Assembly: GCF_000003815.2 (NCBI RefSeq)
Contig: NC_049988.1
Location: forward strand, 1,190,309 to 1,254,308
DNA from: Branchiostoma floridae
Taxonomy: Eukaryota > Chordata > Leptocardii > Amphioxiformes > Branchiostomatidae
Length of the DNA: 64,000 bases
Reading direction: 5' to 3'
Shown here: positions 11,498-21,762 of the stretch, in pieces
How the letters are laid out: each line of letters opens with the position of its first letter
How positions within the stretch are numbered: position 1 is the first letter of the stretch
Translations under genes and position numbers: made by a program
The notes under the pieces: model-generated
What the model was told of the DNA's origin: nothing
The model's input: the letters and a program-made list of their open reading frames with translations, nothing else
The model's database searches: none

Positions 11498-12708
11498 TAC
11501 CTTCGCCAAGAAGGTTATATATTAGGTAGCGTCTGTGCCTATGTGTGTTTCACTTTGTAGAAGACCACTATAACTCAAGGACGTCTGCAGATTGTATTGA
11601 TGTTTGGCATGTGGGTAGGTCTTGGTGAGACCTAGAAAACGATTCGATTTTGGGCCTCCTAGCGGCTTGTTATTGTACTGCAACGGAACCTCCGGGCTGG
11701 ATATCTCAAGTTCTGAACATGCTGCGGCTATACGTTTTAAGTGGTAGACAGGTCTTGATGTCGAGAGTAAATGGTATAGGTTTGGGACTCCTAGCAGCTT
11801 GTTTTGGTAATGCAGGGCTGGTTTAGTGTCAGACTTTGAAAGGGAATAACTCAGGAAGGGGTGAACGAATTGTTAGGATTTTTGGTACGTAGCTTAAATA
11901 GTGGGACCGCGTGGCGCAGTGGCAGCCTGTTTGGATCCGCACCGAGAGGTTGTGTGTAAAGTGTTCGCCTTGCATTCGGTAGGTCGTGAGTTCGATCCCC
12001 GGCCGAGTCATACCAAAGACTTTAAACATGGTACATGCTGCTTTCTCTGCTAAGCACTCAGCATTCGGTAAAGAGTATGGAACTTGAACACAGACTAGCC
12101 CCCTGCTGTAGTGATTGCGTTGTGTGGCCCAGGGCTAAGGAATCAGAGATGGGCACCGCCCTATGCGCCACCAGGCGCGAGGAGGGTTTAACTTTTTAAA
12201 CTTTTAAATGATGCTTCATATAGTGACATATTGATTATGCAAATTAGTATCTTATTTTCATAATTAATTAGGGAATCGTATAAACACGCTCAGTTCCATT
12301 ATAGGACCATTGCAACATGTGACATTTGTAACTGAGAAGGAGAAGAATATTGATAGATAGATATTGTTGAAAAAGTCCTTATTTGTATAATTAATGAGAA
12401 AACACTATAATGTCATTGTGATAAATCACTGGAACTTCTTACTTGTAGCAATGAAAAATTATGTACAGGTCAACATCGTTGAACATTAATTATGCAAATA
12501 AGATCCTTATTTGCAATAATTATCAGAAAATGCGATAAAAGCATTTTTTGATATAGATGTGTATGTCTGTTATCTGATAGAGATGATCAGCTAATATAAT
12601 TTATGCAAATGAGAACCTTATTTGCATAATTAATGACAATTACTTAATAAACAGCAGTTGTAAAGGTAAGAATCATTTGGCGAAGGTATGGGGTCGTGGA
12701 ACTCTAGT
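11498..12708. mobile_element. Dispersed CCTTCGCC repeat element, TIR-bounded
   Basis: The left end TACCTTCGCCAA (11498-11509) is the exact inverse of TTGGCGAAGGTA (12677-12688), and the element continues to GGAACTCTAGT. Its left part includes GGTAGCGTCTGTG. Its right part is AT-rich with repeated CTTATTTGCATAATTAATGA (12372, 12500, 12612). From memory, CCTTCGCC/GGCGAAGG repeats of this kind occur in many invertebrate genomes. A SINE is nested within it at 11903-12195. No coding capacity was found. Confidence 0.6.
11903..12195 (+). mobile_element. tRNA-derived SINE
   Basis: The head has an A-box-like TGGCGCAGTGGC (11912) and a B-box GGTCGTGAGTTCGATCCCC (11983), preceded by GTTCGCCTTGCATTCGGTA, which resembles an anticodon arm of tRNA-Ala type (TGC). 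An insert of roughly 35 bp separates the A box from the anticodon arm, so it is not a working tRNA. A tRNA-unrelated body follows (CCAGGGCTAAGGAATCAGAG, CGCCCTATGCGCCACCAGG) and ends in a short T/A-rich stretch near 12190. Confidence 0.8.
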
Positions 12709-13625
12709 CTTTGTACATTTCTTTGTTGAAACGATGTGATTGATACTAATCTACAAAGGTACAGATACAGATAGTGCTATCACACTTGTCAAAGTTGTCT
12801 TCTGTGTAAATAAGACATCTCACAGTACAAGCAAAAAAATACAAATCCCAAACACATCTCAGCAAACAAGTAATCTTTGATCTTAAAGTTAATGCACACT
12901 CAAAACTGTGAGTGCGGCTTATTCAATTATATCAGCGGGAGACGTGTAATAAGTGTTCTCACATAGATCATAAACTTAGAGGAAACTTATGTTAAGAATT
13001 TGTTCTGTACCTGCACTATAAACAGTAATAGAGTTACTCATCATTGTATTTTGCTAAAGGCCAGATGACATCTGGAAAGCTGATAACAACTCGTGCTGCT
13101 CACTCTAATAGTCTAGGCGATTGGTGCAAAAAGTGCTCAAATTATGGTAAAAGCATGATACTTAGCACAAGTGTTCTATAGAACAATAGAAACAATTCTA
13201 GGGGTGGAGATAATAGAAACCTGCTTTTGCATAGCAACTGTTGCTAGGCAACTTGTTTTGCTTGGCAACGAGTACCATTGTCTGCATTTTCGTCAGATGA
13301 CACCTTAATTTGGGGGCCAAATGACATAAAATTGGGTACTATGGTATCTAAGATTCATTTCGTCAGACATGAGAATTTATTCTGTATTGTACATGTTCTA
13401 AAATCTACTTTATGGCACTTTTTGAATTTTTTCTTATAAAAAATGTACATTTGTGACTTTTTGAATCATGATAGTTCATGCGATAAGACTTAAATAAGTG
13501 AGCTTTTTGTTGCTGCAAGATCTCTGAATGGTACCAATGTGGACTACTGTGAAGAAAAATGATAAAAGAATGGTCACATTTGTATGCCTTATTTTACATG
13601 TATGTATATATATATATATATATCA
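12709..13625. other. Intergenic region between ZNF-A and ZNF-B
   Basis: 12715-12835 is homologous to 17400-17510 (AGGTACAGATACA, AATAAGACATCTCA), the 3' flank of ZNF-C, again marking the duplicated unit. 12840-13600 shows no gene. An AT microsatellite lies at 13603-13622. Confidence 0.6.
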
Positions 13626-13967
13626 GTATTCTTATACATTGGATAAGGCACCCTTTCGAGTTGTCCTGTACCGTCAATCCGCACACATGTAGGGTTTCTC
13701 ACCGGTGTTCTTGAGCCGATGGCTGTCCAAGCTGGATTTATGTACAGCAGAATAATCACTTGTCACATTTGTAGGGTTATCACCGGAATGGGTTCTCATA
13801 CGTTTGGATAAGGCAGACTTTTCAGTTGTCTTTTCAGTTGTACCCTCATTCTCCAAACTTGTAAGATAGGGTTTGTCACAAGTGTGCTTTGCAATATGGA
13901 TGTCCAAATGATGATTCCGTGGAGCAGAATAATCACACTGGTCATACTTGAAGAGTTTTATCACCAC
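13626..13967 (-). pseudogene. Decayed zinc fingers at the 3' end of ZNF-B
   Basis: Just after the ZNF-B stop, a shifted frame reads FKYDQCDYSAPRNHHLDIHIAKH (first Cys changed to Tyr). It is followed by a scrambled finger, then DYSAVHKSSLDSHRLKN and YMCAD with a stop, and finally a remnant RYRTTRKGALS near 13640. At least three fingers are recognisable and all are damaged by substitutions, small deletions or stops. They mark the ancestral 3' extension of the finger array. Confidence 0.8.
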
Positions 13968-15212
13968 TATGGATTTTCATATGTCTGGATAGGTGACTCC
14001 TTTGGGTTGTCCTGAACCCACACTCCCCACACATGTAGGGTTTATCACCAGCGTGTTTGAGTAGATGGCTTTTCAGGGTGGATTTCTGTGCAGCAGAATA
14101 GTCACACTGGTCACACTTGTAGGGCTTTTCTCCTGTATGCCTTCTCATGTGTTGGGATAAGTAAAACCTTCGCGTTGCCCTGTACCCACACTCCCCACAC
14201 ATGTAGGGTTTCTCACCGGTGTGTTTGAGAAGATGGCTGTCTAAGCTGGACTTCCGTGCTGCAGAATAGTCACACTGGTCACACTTGTAGGGTTTTTCAC
14301 CTGTATGAGTTCTCATATGCCTGGATAGGTGACTCTTGACAGCTGTCCTGTACCCACACTCCCCACACATGTAGGGTTTCTCACCAGCGTGTTTGAGAAG
14401 ATGGCTGTCTAAACTGGATTTCCGTGCAGCAGAATAGTCACACTGGTCACACTTGTAGGGCTTTTCACCAGTATGAACCAGCATGTGCCTGGATAGATGA
14501 CGCCTATAAGCTGTCCTGTACCCACACTCCCCACACATGAAAAGTTTCTCTCCGGTGTGTTTTGCTCGATGGCCGTCCAATGTGGATTTCTGCGCAGCAG
14601 AATAGTCACACTGGTCACACTTGTAGCGTTCACCAGTATGGATTCTAATATGCTTAGATAAGTGACACTTTTTAGTTGTCCTGTACCCGCATTCCCCACA
14701 CATGTAGGGTTTGTTACCAGTATGTTTGGCTAGATGATAATCCAAATTGCATTTGTTTCTTGCAGAATAATCACACTGGTCACACTTGTAGGGTTTTTCA
14801 CCGGTATGAGTCCTCATGTGTTGTGACAGGGTTGAGTGCAAAAGTGCTCTGTAACCACATGCCCCACACATGTAGGGTTTGTCACCAGTGTGTTTGGCTA
14901 GATGATTATCAAGGCCGCTTCTGTTCCTTGCAGAATAGTCACACTGGTCACACTTGTAGGGTTTTTCACCTGTATGAATTCTCATATGTTGAGATAAGTT
15001 ATGCTTCCAAGGTGTCCTGTACCCACATTCTCCACATACGTAACGTTTTTTATCAGTATGTGCTTCCAATTGATAGTTCGAACTGCTTTTGCCTTCTGTC
15101 GGCTGGTCTTCGACAATGCCTGCATCTCTGTCATCTAAAACTCCAATAGGAGAACCATCACCGAGTTTCTGGGGAACAGTAGTAGGAGACCCATTTCCTG
15201 CCTCTGCCATGC
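13942..15212 (-). CDS. ZNF-B: polydactyl C2H2 zinc-finger protein, 13 fingers
   Basis: 422 residues from ATG at 15210, two bases after the acceptor TTTAAG|GC. The leader (about 55 aa, MAEAGNGSPTTVPQKLGDGS) has no recognised domain. Thirteen C-x2-C-x12-H-x3-H fingers follow to the stop. They are joined by TGEKP/TGDKP linkers and alternate strictly between YMCGECGYRT and YKCDQCDYSA types. One linker (after finger 5, HTGERYKC) is one residue short. Fingers 8 and 10 are identical over KSSLDSHLLKH, which points to recent unit duplication or conversion. The product is expected to be a nuclear DNA-binding protein; its target and effect are unknown and no repressor domain is seen. The end, HSGDKTLQV, is a frameshifted linker (normally SGEKPFKC), so this protein is shorter than its ancestor. 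It lies between ZNF-A and ZNF-C in the same orientation. Confidence 0.88.
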
Positions 15213-16548
15213 CTTAAACCAAGGACAGAACAAAGATTTAAATAGATGAAACATTCATTGACTAAAAATGTAATAGATATGTTATATGGTCAGTATACCC
15301 ACTCCATATGTATACTGTACTGTCGCCATGATGTAGCCCTTAACCTGGCCACTGTAATAACATCTGGTTTGAATAAAACTCACTACTAGTAAGCATCTAC
15401 ACCACTCTGAGTCCGGGCGTGCCTCTTGTATACTCCAATAGATAGGCCCCGCAAGCACAACAAGTAGAGCCTCTAACGTTACTCCTATCGATACGACATT
15501 AAAACCCGACCGGGTCATTTCTTACTGTAACCCCACGAGCACAAACCATCCATGGCATGACCTGGAATTTTGCATTCCCAGGTTGTTCCAACATTGTTTC
15601 TGTTGTACGATTTCTGTCACATTTCCACACTGCCATCTATGCCAACACCGCCTCATTATAGCTGCAAAACATCTCTTTTTCAGCGTGGAAACTCTGAATA
15701 AAGTGCACATTTCATATTTTGACCGATATCTTCCGATCCTACCGATAAAATGAAACAAAAACTACTCCATTTGAAAGAGCAAAAGCCGCCCGCCATCTTG
15801 GTTTTCGTATTTGTTTTTCTATTGGTGCGTTCAGGAATTATGGGAGAAGAAAGTATCGTATATAGGAACAGAATTTTAAATGTATCAGACATAAAAAAAC
15901 TACACAGTAGAAATTGATTTTAGAAAGTTTGAGCTTAGATAAGGGTATGAATGTTTGATTCCAACGTAAATGAGAAAAAAAAGTCGGTGGGGTTCAGAGT
16001 TCAGCCCGTGACCGAAAGTGACTTTTGCCACGTCCCGTGAAAGCGGGGATTTGAGCACTGTATTACACTGACATTTTTAAAGTTTTACGTCGTTTCAAGG
16101 CTGACATTTTCATTTATCATGTATATACTTTTGTTAATTTATATCATAAACTAATCGATTGTAATCTTGGGAAATACTTCTGCTGCTTTCTGTATATATG
16201 CCGTGCGGCACTTCAGACCCGCCTGTGGGTGTGGCCTATTAGCATAGCAACGAGAAGAATAGCCTAGCAACGGACCAGCGTGAAAAGTACCGAAGCAATT
16301 TTTATTCTTACACATTGATGATACTGAGGTGCTTACAGCATGATGATACTGAGGTGCTTAAACTTGAGTGTAACCCTTTATTTTCTCTCGAAAGACTTCC
16401 AGGACGCTTCAGGCGTGTGATTTCGCCCCCTCCCCCAACTCAATTTCGTCGTCCTAATGTGGTCCATGTACCGTGCAGATGACCTACACCTACTTTGGCT
16501 CACGATAAGGTGGTCAGTTTATGTACATTTCAGGTTCTTTAGACTTAC
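15213..16548 (-). other. Intron 1 of ZNF-B
   Basis: Donor CAG|GTAAGTC (GT at 16548-16547) and acceptor TTTAAG (ending at 15213). It contains blocks shared with intron 1 of ZNF-A (GTCAGTATACCCACTCCA, AACATCTGGTTTGAATAAAA, TTTCGCCCCCTCCCCCAA), plus an extra segment, about 15700-16330, with no counterpart in ZNF-A and no recognisable gene. Confidence 0.7.
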
Positions 16549-16720
16549 CTGCCACTAGCGTTGATTTTTACCTCCCCAAACCCTCCTGTAGTCGTCTGGA
16601 GCAGCAAGGGGTGAAAGGTGAACTTTTTGCGGGTTAAAGGTCATCCTCGTGTATACCTTGTTCCCCATGTAATGTGATGAAACCGCTGCCTACATGTTAC
16701 ATTACATGTCCTCTTTCCTC
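16549..16720 (-). other. Non-coding first exon and promoter-proximal region of ZNF-B
   Basis: Positioned by the donor at 16549/16548 and by homology to the ZNF-A and ZNF-C first exons. The 5' limit is approximate. Confidence 0.5.
16609..16643. promoter_or_regulatory. Two DR1-like direct repeats near ZNF-B exon 1
   Basis: GGGTGA-A-AGGTGA (16609-16621) and GGGTTA-A-AGGTCA (16631-16643). The second has one perfect AGGTCA half-site. Spacing between the two sites matches the ZNF-A and ZNF-C copies within 2 bp. Confidence 0.4.
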
Positions 16721-17500
16721 ATTTTTACCTTCGCCAGAATGGCGTAAGGATATGTTTTGAGCGTGTGCGTCTGTGTGCCAACAGTATAACACGAGAAGCC
16801 TCGGTCTGTTTTCTTTGTATGTTTCATCTGACCTTTATAGTCTACACAATAAATTACAACTTCCACACATAAAAAATGGAATATACTCTGTACTTTTAAT
16901 ATCCTTATTTGTTTTCACTTGCCAGAAAAATACATATCTTGAATTAACTGAGCTCGATAGCCCATGTTATCTTTGCCGGTTATTATATACATGTACATGT
17001 AATGTAACTACATTATCTATTAGAGAAACTACATTTCATTTTTCACAGACTTCCAAAATATTTGTTTTGAAAATGTTTGACCTTAGTAATATCCTCAATA
17101 AACTACTACAATACATAGAAATATATTGTGTATACTTTATATGTAGTAAATAGGTGTTAAAAAGAACATCAGTCTTTCACTTTAGGTACACTTGTTACAA
17201 TGATTGAAGATCAATATTTTCTAGGATGTCAGTAAAAGTTACCTAGCAAGCCTGAACTTTGATGGAATTATCTTTCTTATCTCGGTTTAAAACTTTCTTA
17301 TTCTTGACATTTAAAGTATTTCTCATAAGCCATGGTTATCCAGATCACTGTTGTAGATTTCTTTGCCGCTGCCCAAAAGAACTAGAAATCTCTATTGTAC
17401 ATTGTTGAAACCATTTGATACATACTAATCTAAAAGGAAAGGTACAGATACAAATACCATATAGTGTTAGCACATTTGTTGAAATTTTCTTCTAAATAAG
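16721..17500. other. Intergenic region upstream of ZNF-B / downstream of ZNF-C
   Basis: Starts with a fragment of the CCTTCGCC repeat (16728-16800). 16919-16970 (CTTGCCAGAAAAATACATAT, ATAGCCCATG) is homologous to 20575-20625 upstream of ZNF-C. 17180-17500 is homologous to the 3' flank of ZNF-A. No gene was seen. Confidence 0.6.
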
Positions 17501-18020
17501 ACATCTCATGTGCTTTGCAATATGGATGTCCAAATGATGTTTCCGTGGAGCAGAATAATCACACTGGTCACACTTGAAAAGTTTTTTTACCACTATGGAT
17601 TTTCATATGTCTGGATAGGTAACGCCTTTGAGTTGTCCTGAACCCACACTCCCCACACATGAAGGATTTCTCACCAGTGTGTCTGAGTACATGGCTTTCC
17701 AGGGTCTATTTCTGTGGAGCAGAATAATCACACTGGCCACACTTGTAGGGCTTTTCACCGGTATGGGTTCTCATATGTCTGGATAAGTCAGACTTTTAAG
17801 TTGTCTTGTACTCATACTCCCCACACATGTAGGTTTGTCACCGGTGTGCTTTGCAACATGGATGTCCAAATGGTGTTTCCTTGCAGCAGAATAATCACAC
17901 TGGTCACACATGTAGGGTTTTTCAGCAGTATGAGTTCTCATATGTCGGGATAAGTTAGACTTCCGAGCTGTCCAGTACCCACATTCCCCACACATGAAGG
18001 GTTTGTCATCACTCATCAGA
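17500..18020 (-). pseudogene. Decayed zinc fingers at the 3' end of ZNF-C
   Basis: Immediately past the ZNF-C stop, a shifted frame encodes two good fingers, FMCGECGYWTARKSNLSRH and YMCDQCDYSAARKHHLDIH. A one-base deletion in the ACATGTAGG stretch at 17825-17835 then breaks the frame. Further remnants continue to about 17510: a YKCGQCDYSA-type finger carrying an in-frame stop (TGTGGAGCA..CTA region, 17700-17730), an FMCGECGFRTTQRRYLSRH finger, and FKCDQCDYSAPRKHHLDIH at 17520-17580. The first shift is explained by a duplicated TCATCAC at 18007-18016. Confidence 0.85.
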
Positions 18021-19450
18021 GTGTTTTGCTCTGAGATGGCGGTCCAAATTACTTTTATGTGCAGCAGAATAATCACACTTATCACATTTGTATGGTTTTA
18101 TACCAGTATGGGTTCTCATATGCATGGCTAAGGCAGACTTTTGAGTTGTCCTGTATCCACATTCCCCACACATGTAGGGTTTCTCACCAGTGTGTTTGAG
18201 TAGATGGCTTTCCAGGGTGGATTTCTGTGCAGAAGAATAATCACACTGGCCACACTTGTAGGGCTTTTCACTGGTATGAATTCTCATATGTCTGGATAAG
18301 TCAGACTTTTGAGTTGCCTTGTACTCACATTCCCCACACATGTAGGGTTTGTCACCGGTGTGCTTTGCAACATGGATGTCCAAATGGTGTTTCCTTGCAG
18401 CAGAATAATCACACTGGTCACATTTGTAGGGTTTTTCAGCAGTATGACTTCTCATATGTCCGGATAGGTGACGCCTATGAGCTGCCCTGAACCCACATTC
18501 CCCACACATGAAGGGTTTGTCATCAGAGTGTTCTGCTCTGAGATGGCGGTCCAAATTACTTTTATGTGCAGCAGAATAATCACACTTATCACATTCGTGT
18601 GGTTTTATACCAGTATGGATTCTCATATGTTGGGTTAAGGTAGATTTTTTAGTTGTCCTGTATCCACACTCCCCACACATGTAGGATTTCTCACCAGTGT
18701 GTTTGAGTAGATGGCTTTCCAGGGTGGATTTCTGTGCAGCAGAATAATCACACTGGCCACACTTGTAGAGATTTTCACCGGTATGAGTTCTCATATGTCT
18801 GGATAAGTCACACTTTTGAATTGTCTTGTACTCACACTCCCCACACATGTAGGGTTTTTCAGCAGTATGAGTTCTCATGTGTCTGGATAGGTGACGCCTA
18901 TGAGCTGTCCTGAACCCACATTCCTCACACATGAAGGGTTTTTCATCAGAGTGATTTGCAAGATGGCTGTCCAAATTACTTTTCTGTGCAGCAGAATAAT
19001 CACACTGGTCACATTTGTATGGTTTTATACCAGTATGGGTTCTCATATGTATGGCTAAGGCAGACTGTTGAGTTGTTCTGTGCCCACACTCCCCACACAT
19101 GTAGGGCTTATCACCAGTGTGTTGGAGTAGATGTCTTTCCAAATTGGCTTTCAGTGTAGCAGAATAATCACACTGGTCACACTTGTAGGGTTTTTCACCT
19201 GTATGCTTTCTGATATGTCTTGATAAGTCATTCTTGTTAGCTGTCCTGTACCCGCAATCCACGCATACGTACCGTCTTTCATTAGTTTGTGCTTCTAATT
19301 GACAGTCCAAACTGCTTTTGCTTGCTGCCTCCTTTGCTTGCTGATCTACGACAATGCCTGCATCTCTGTCACATAAAACTCCAACAGGAGACCCATAACT
19401 GCAATACAGGGGAACAGCAGTAGGAGACCCATTTCCTGCCTCTGCCATGT
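18009..19450 (-). CDS. ZNF-C: polydactyl C2H2 zinc-finger protein, 15 fingers
   Basis: 479 residues from ATG at 19448, two bases after the acceptor TCTTTAAG|AC. The leader MAEAGNGSPTAVPLYCSYGS resembles that of ZNF-A and -B but has an extra AAS insertion. Fifteen C2H2 fingers follow. Alternation of the two finger types is broken once (fingers 5 and 6 are both GEC/EEC type). Some linkers are unusual: HSDEKP, TAEKP and TGIKP. Fingers 5-9 and 10-15 are diverged copies of one block (AHRRHLS, ARKHHLDIH or IQKCDLS, QKSTLESHLLKH, AAHKSNLDRHLR), and a third partial copy continues in the broken tail. Fingers 9 and 15 have a one-residue longer His spacing (HLRAEH, HLRAKH). The protein ends prematurely at HSDE because of a frameshift in the linker. 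It is a likely nuclear DNA-binding protein with unknown targets. Confidence 0.88.
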
Positions 19451-20179
19451 CTTAAAGAGAGGTGGCACCAAATCCGGCTGTAGGGACTTTCTGTACAAAA
19501 AGACACATAAAGAAAGCTAAACATGTCTAGACTTACTGTTTGTGGCAAACGCAGAGGTTTGACTCTGGCAAAATCTCGCACTACAACTGTCTACACTACA
19601 CATTTTGCCGTCTTCCTAAGGAAGGTTTTAGCTTGTTCCACCTTTGTTTCGCATGCTGAGTCTACTAGTAGGAAGAGCAACTGTTGTAACATCCATTTTC
19701 GGAACCATGAAGCAACGGATTCTGGGAAGTATCAAAGAGGTGAATAGATGAAACATTCAAAGATAAAAATATTGAAAATTTTTATGCAGAACGTTTTCTG
19801 CTCAATGTGAAACATAAACACAGAAAGGTTAAGGGTTAATAAAAGCAACTTTCGAACCTTTACTCTCATCAAAACGACATAAAAAAAAACCCACCCACTA
19901 ATTTCTTACTTGCCCCTCCCCCTTTATTCCCGGGTTTACTTTAATAGTACTAGTAACAATTTTTTTTATTCGAACAAACCTGGCGCTAGCTTTTTGGGGT
20001 AGCCGGAGCATTTTGTCTCGAAGGACTAAATATCGCCCCCCCTCCCACACCTAAATTTTCATCACCCCGAAAAGTCTTGCATTTCGTCCTAATGCGGCCC
20101 ATATACCATACAAATGACCTATACCTCCTTAGGTTCATGATAATAAGGCAGTCATACTTTGCACATTTCACGTTCTTAC
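19451..20179 (-). other. Intron 1 of ZNF-C
   Basis: Donor CAG|GTAAGAACG (GT at 20179-20178) and acceptor CTCTTTAAG (ending at 19451). It shares GGTGAATAGATGAAACATTC-like and TAAAACCC..CACTAATTTCTTAC blocks with the paralogous introns but is more diverged. Confidence 0.65.
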
Positions 20180-20345
20180 CTGCTAACAGTGTTGATTTTT
20201 ACCTCCGCACAACAGTCCTGCAAACGTTTGTCAGGAGCAGTAAGGGGTGAAAGGTGAACTCTTTCTTGGGGTGAAAGGTCATCTCGTGTGCCTCGTTACC
20301 CATCTAGTGTGCTGACAACGCTGCCTACATTACGGAGGACTGTCT
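20180..20345 (-). other. Non-coding first exon and promoter-proximal region of ZNF-C
   Basis: Positioned by the donor at 20180/20179 and by homology with the other two paralogues. The 5' end is approximate. Confidence 0.5.
20245..20281. promoter_or_regulatory. Two DR1-like direct repeats near ZNF-C exon 1
   Basis: GGGTGA-A-AGGTGA (20245-20257) and GGGTGA-A-AGGTCA (20269-20281). The second is the closest to a consensus DR1 in the window. Confidence 0.45.
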
Positions 20346-20632
20346 CCTTTCACATGTTCCCGTTTTCTTCTTTTTCGAAAAAAGTGTATATAGTGAATAT
20401 AACGTTATAGTGCTAACCATATGTGATTTTTACTCTATCGTTTGATCCTAAAATTGACAACAACAGTTTAAAAATCTGATCTTCTATGGCCGACGTCACA
20501 ATTTGATTTACAAGTTACACACATGAGAAATTGAATGTTACCTGTTCTCTTAATTACCTCACTTGTTTCGCTTGCCAGAAAATAAGCATATCTTGAAATC
20601 ATAAACTAAGTTCCATAGCCCATGCTGTAGTA

Positions 20633-21480
20633 GTAGTAGATTGGTTTATTCAGAACTACACATGAAATATACAAAGCCTCGCAGTCAAACTATCAATGTT
20701 GACTGAATTGTGCCTGTGTTCACAAAAGTCGTATATTTGCACCATAATTGCACTTTAGGAAATAACAAGCATTATTTAAAATACGTACGAATTACCTGAT
20801 TGATTAAAATCTACATATAACGTTATAGACAGAATAAATTGTATTACTAAGGTCAAAAGTCAAGAACAACTTTCATCATCATTATACCAGGTAGATGCTT
20901 GGTATTGCACTTATAATGTACTGACATTTGCATCCTTGAACAACTTAGTCATTTAAGGTAATGCACTTTTTCTGAAGCGTTCGGTTCTAGTTTTGAAGTT
21001 GTCCAGTTGTTTGCTTGATAGTGCGACCGCTAATGTCTCCATGTCGAGCAGGGAACCAGTGGCGAAAGTCAGGAGACTGTGCTCAGGCACAGCTGATCTC
21101 GGCGCTGGTCCAAGGTTACAAGTCCTAGAACGTGCAGGGCATCTGCGTAGTTGGAGTACGTCCGGCCTAAGATGATCTTGCAGGCTTGACGTTGGATTCT
21201 CTCCAGTTGGTTGTTCTTGAATGAGTCCCGGTGCGGCGTACTTACACACTGGTCGGATGTTGCCGCGTACTCACACACTGGTCGGATGTAGCTAGTGTAG
21301 ATAGTGACCAGGTTCTCTGTAGACAGTCGAAATGACTTCAGTTTTCTGAGTAGGAACAGTCTCATGCTACCCTTCTTTACCATGGAGTCTACATGTGTTC
21401 CATTTGAGGTCAGCTTGAATGTACAGGTCCAGTAATTTAGCCACTTTAACCTCTTGAAGCGGGTATTCGTCAATTTTCAG
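20633..21480 (-). pseudogene. 5'-truncated CR1-like LINE, C-terminal RT and 3' end
   Basis: Minus-strand frames 21069-21473 and 20953-21249 overlap and together read LRKLKSFRLSTENLVTIYTS, YIRPVCEYAA, LERIQRQACKIILGRTYSN, YADALHVLGLVTLDQRRDQL. This is the conserved end of CR1/L2-type polymerases. A 36-bp duplication (VCEYAATSDQCVSTPHRD) disrupts it. The 3' UTR follows and ends at TGAATAAACCAATC next to a CTACTACTACTAC run (20627-20650), a typical LINE tail. Confidence 0.8.
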
Positions 21481-21714
21481 TGGTGGGAGAGGTGTTGGCG
21501 TTTTTTTTAAGTGGACGTACATCACTTTAGCATGAAAGCACATCTGTGTTGATATAATTCATATTGAAGTTTTTAAACTGTCATACAACACAAATTTTGC
21601 TCACCTCGAATTTTCTGTCGCACCTACGTCGACCTTCTTCAGGAGTGATGATTCAATTACTCTGATTACATGACTTGGAGACACGTGACTCGAATAACGA
21701 ATCCATAGCCCCCA

Positions 21715-21762
<48 letters not shown>

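Noticed and set aside
11903-11999. A tRNA-Ala gene
   Set aside because: The A box and anticodon arm are separated by an extra ~35 bp, and a SINE body follows.
17714-19159. Plus-strand frames in the ZNF-C region rich in NNHTGH
   Set aside because: Antisense shadows of the finger repeats.
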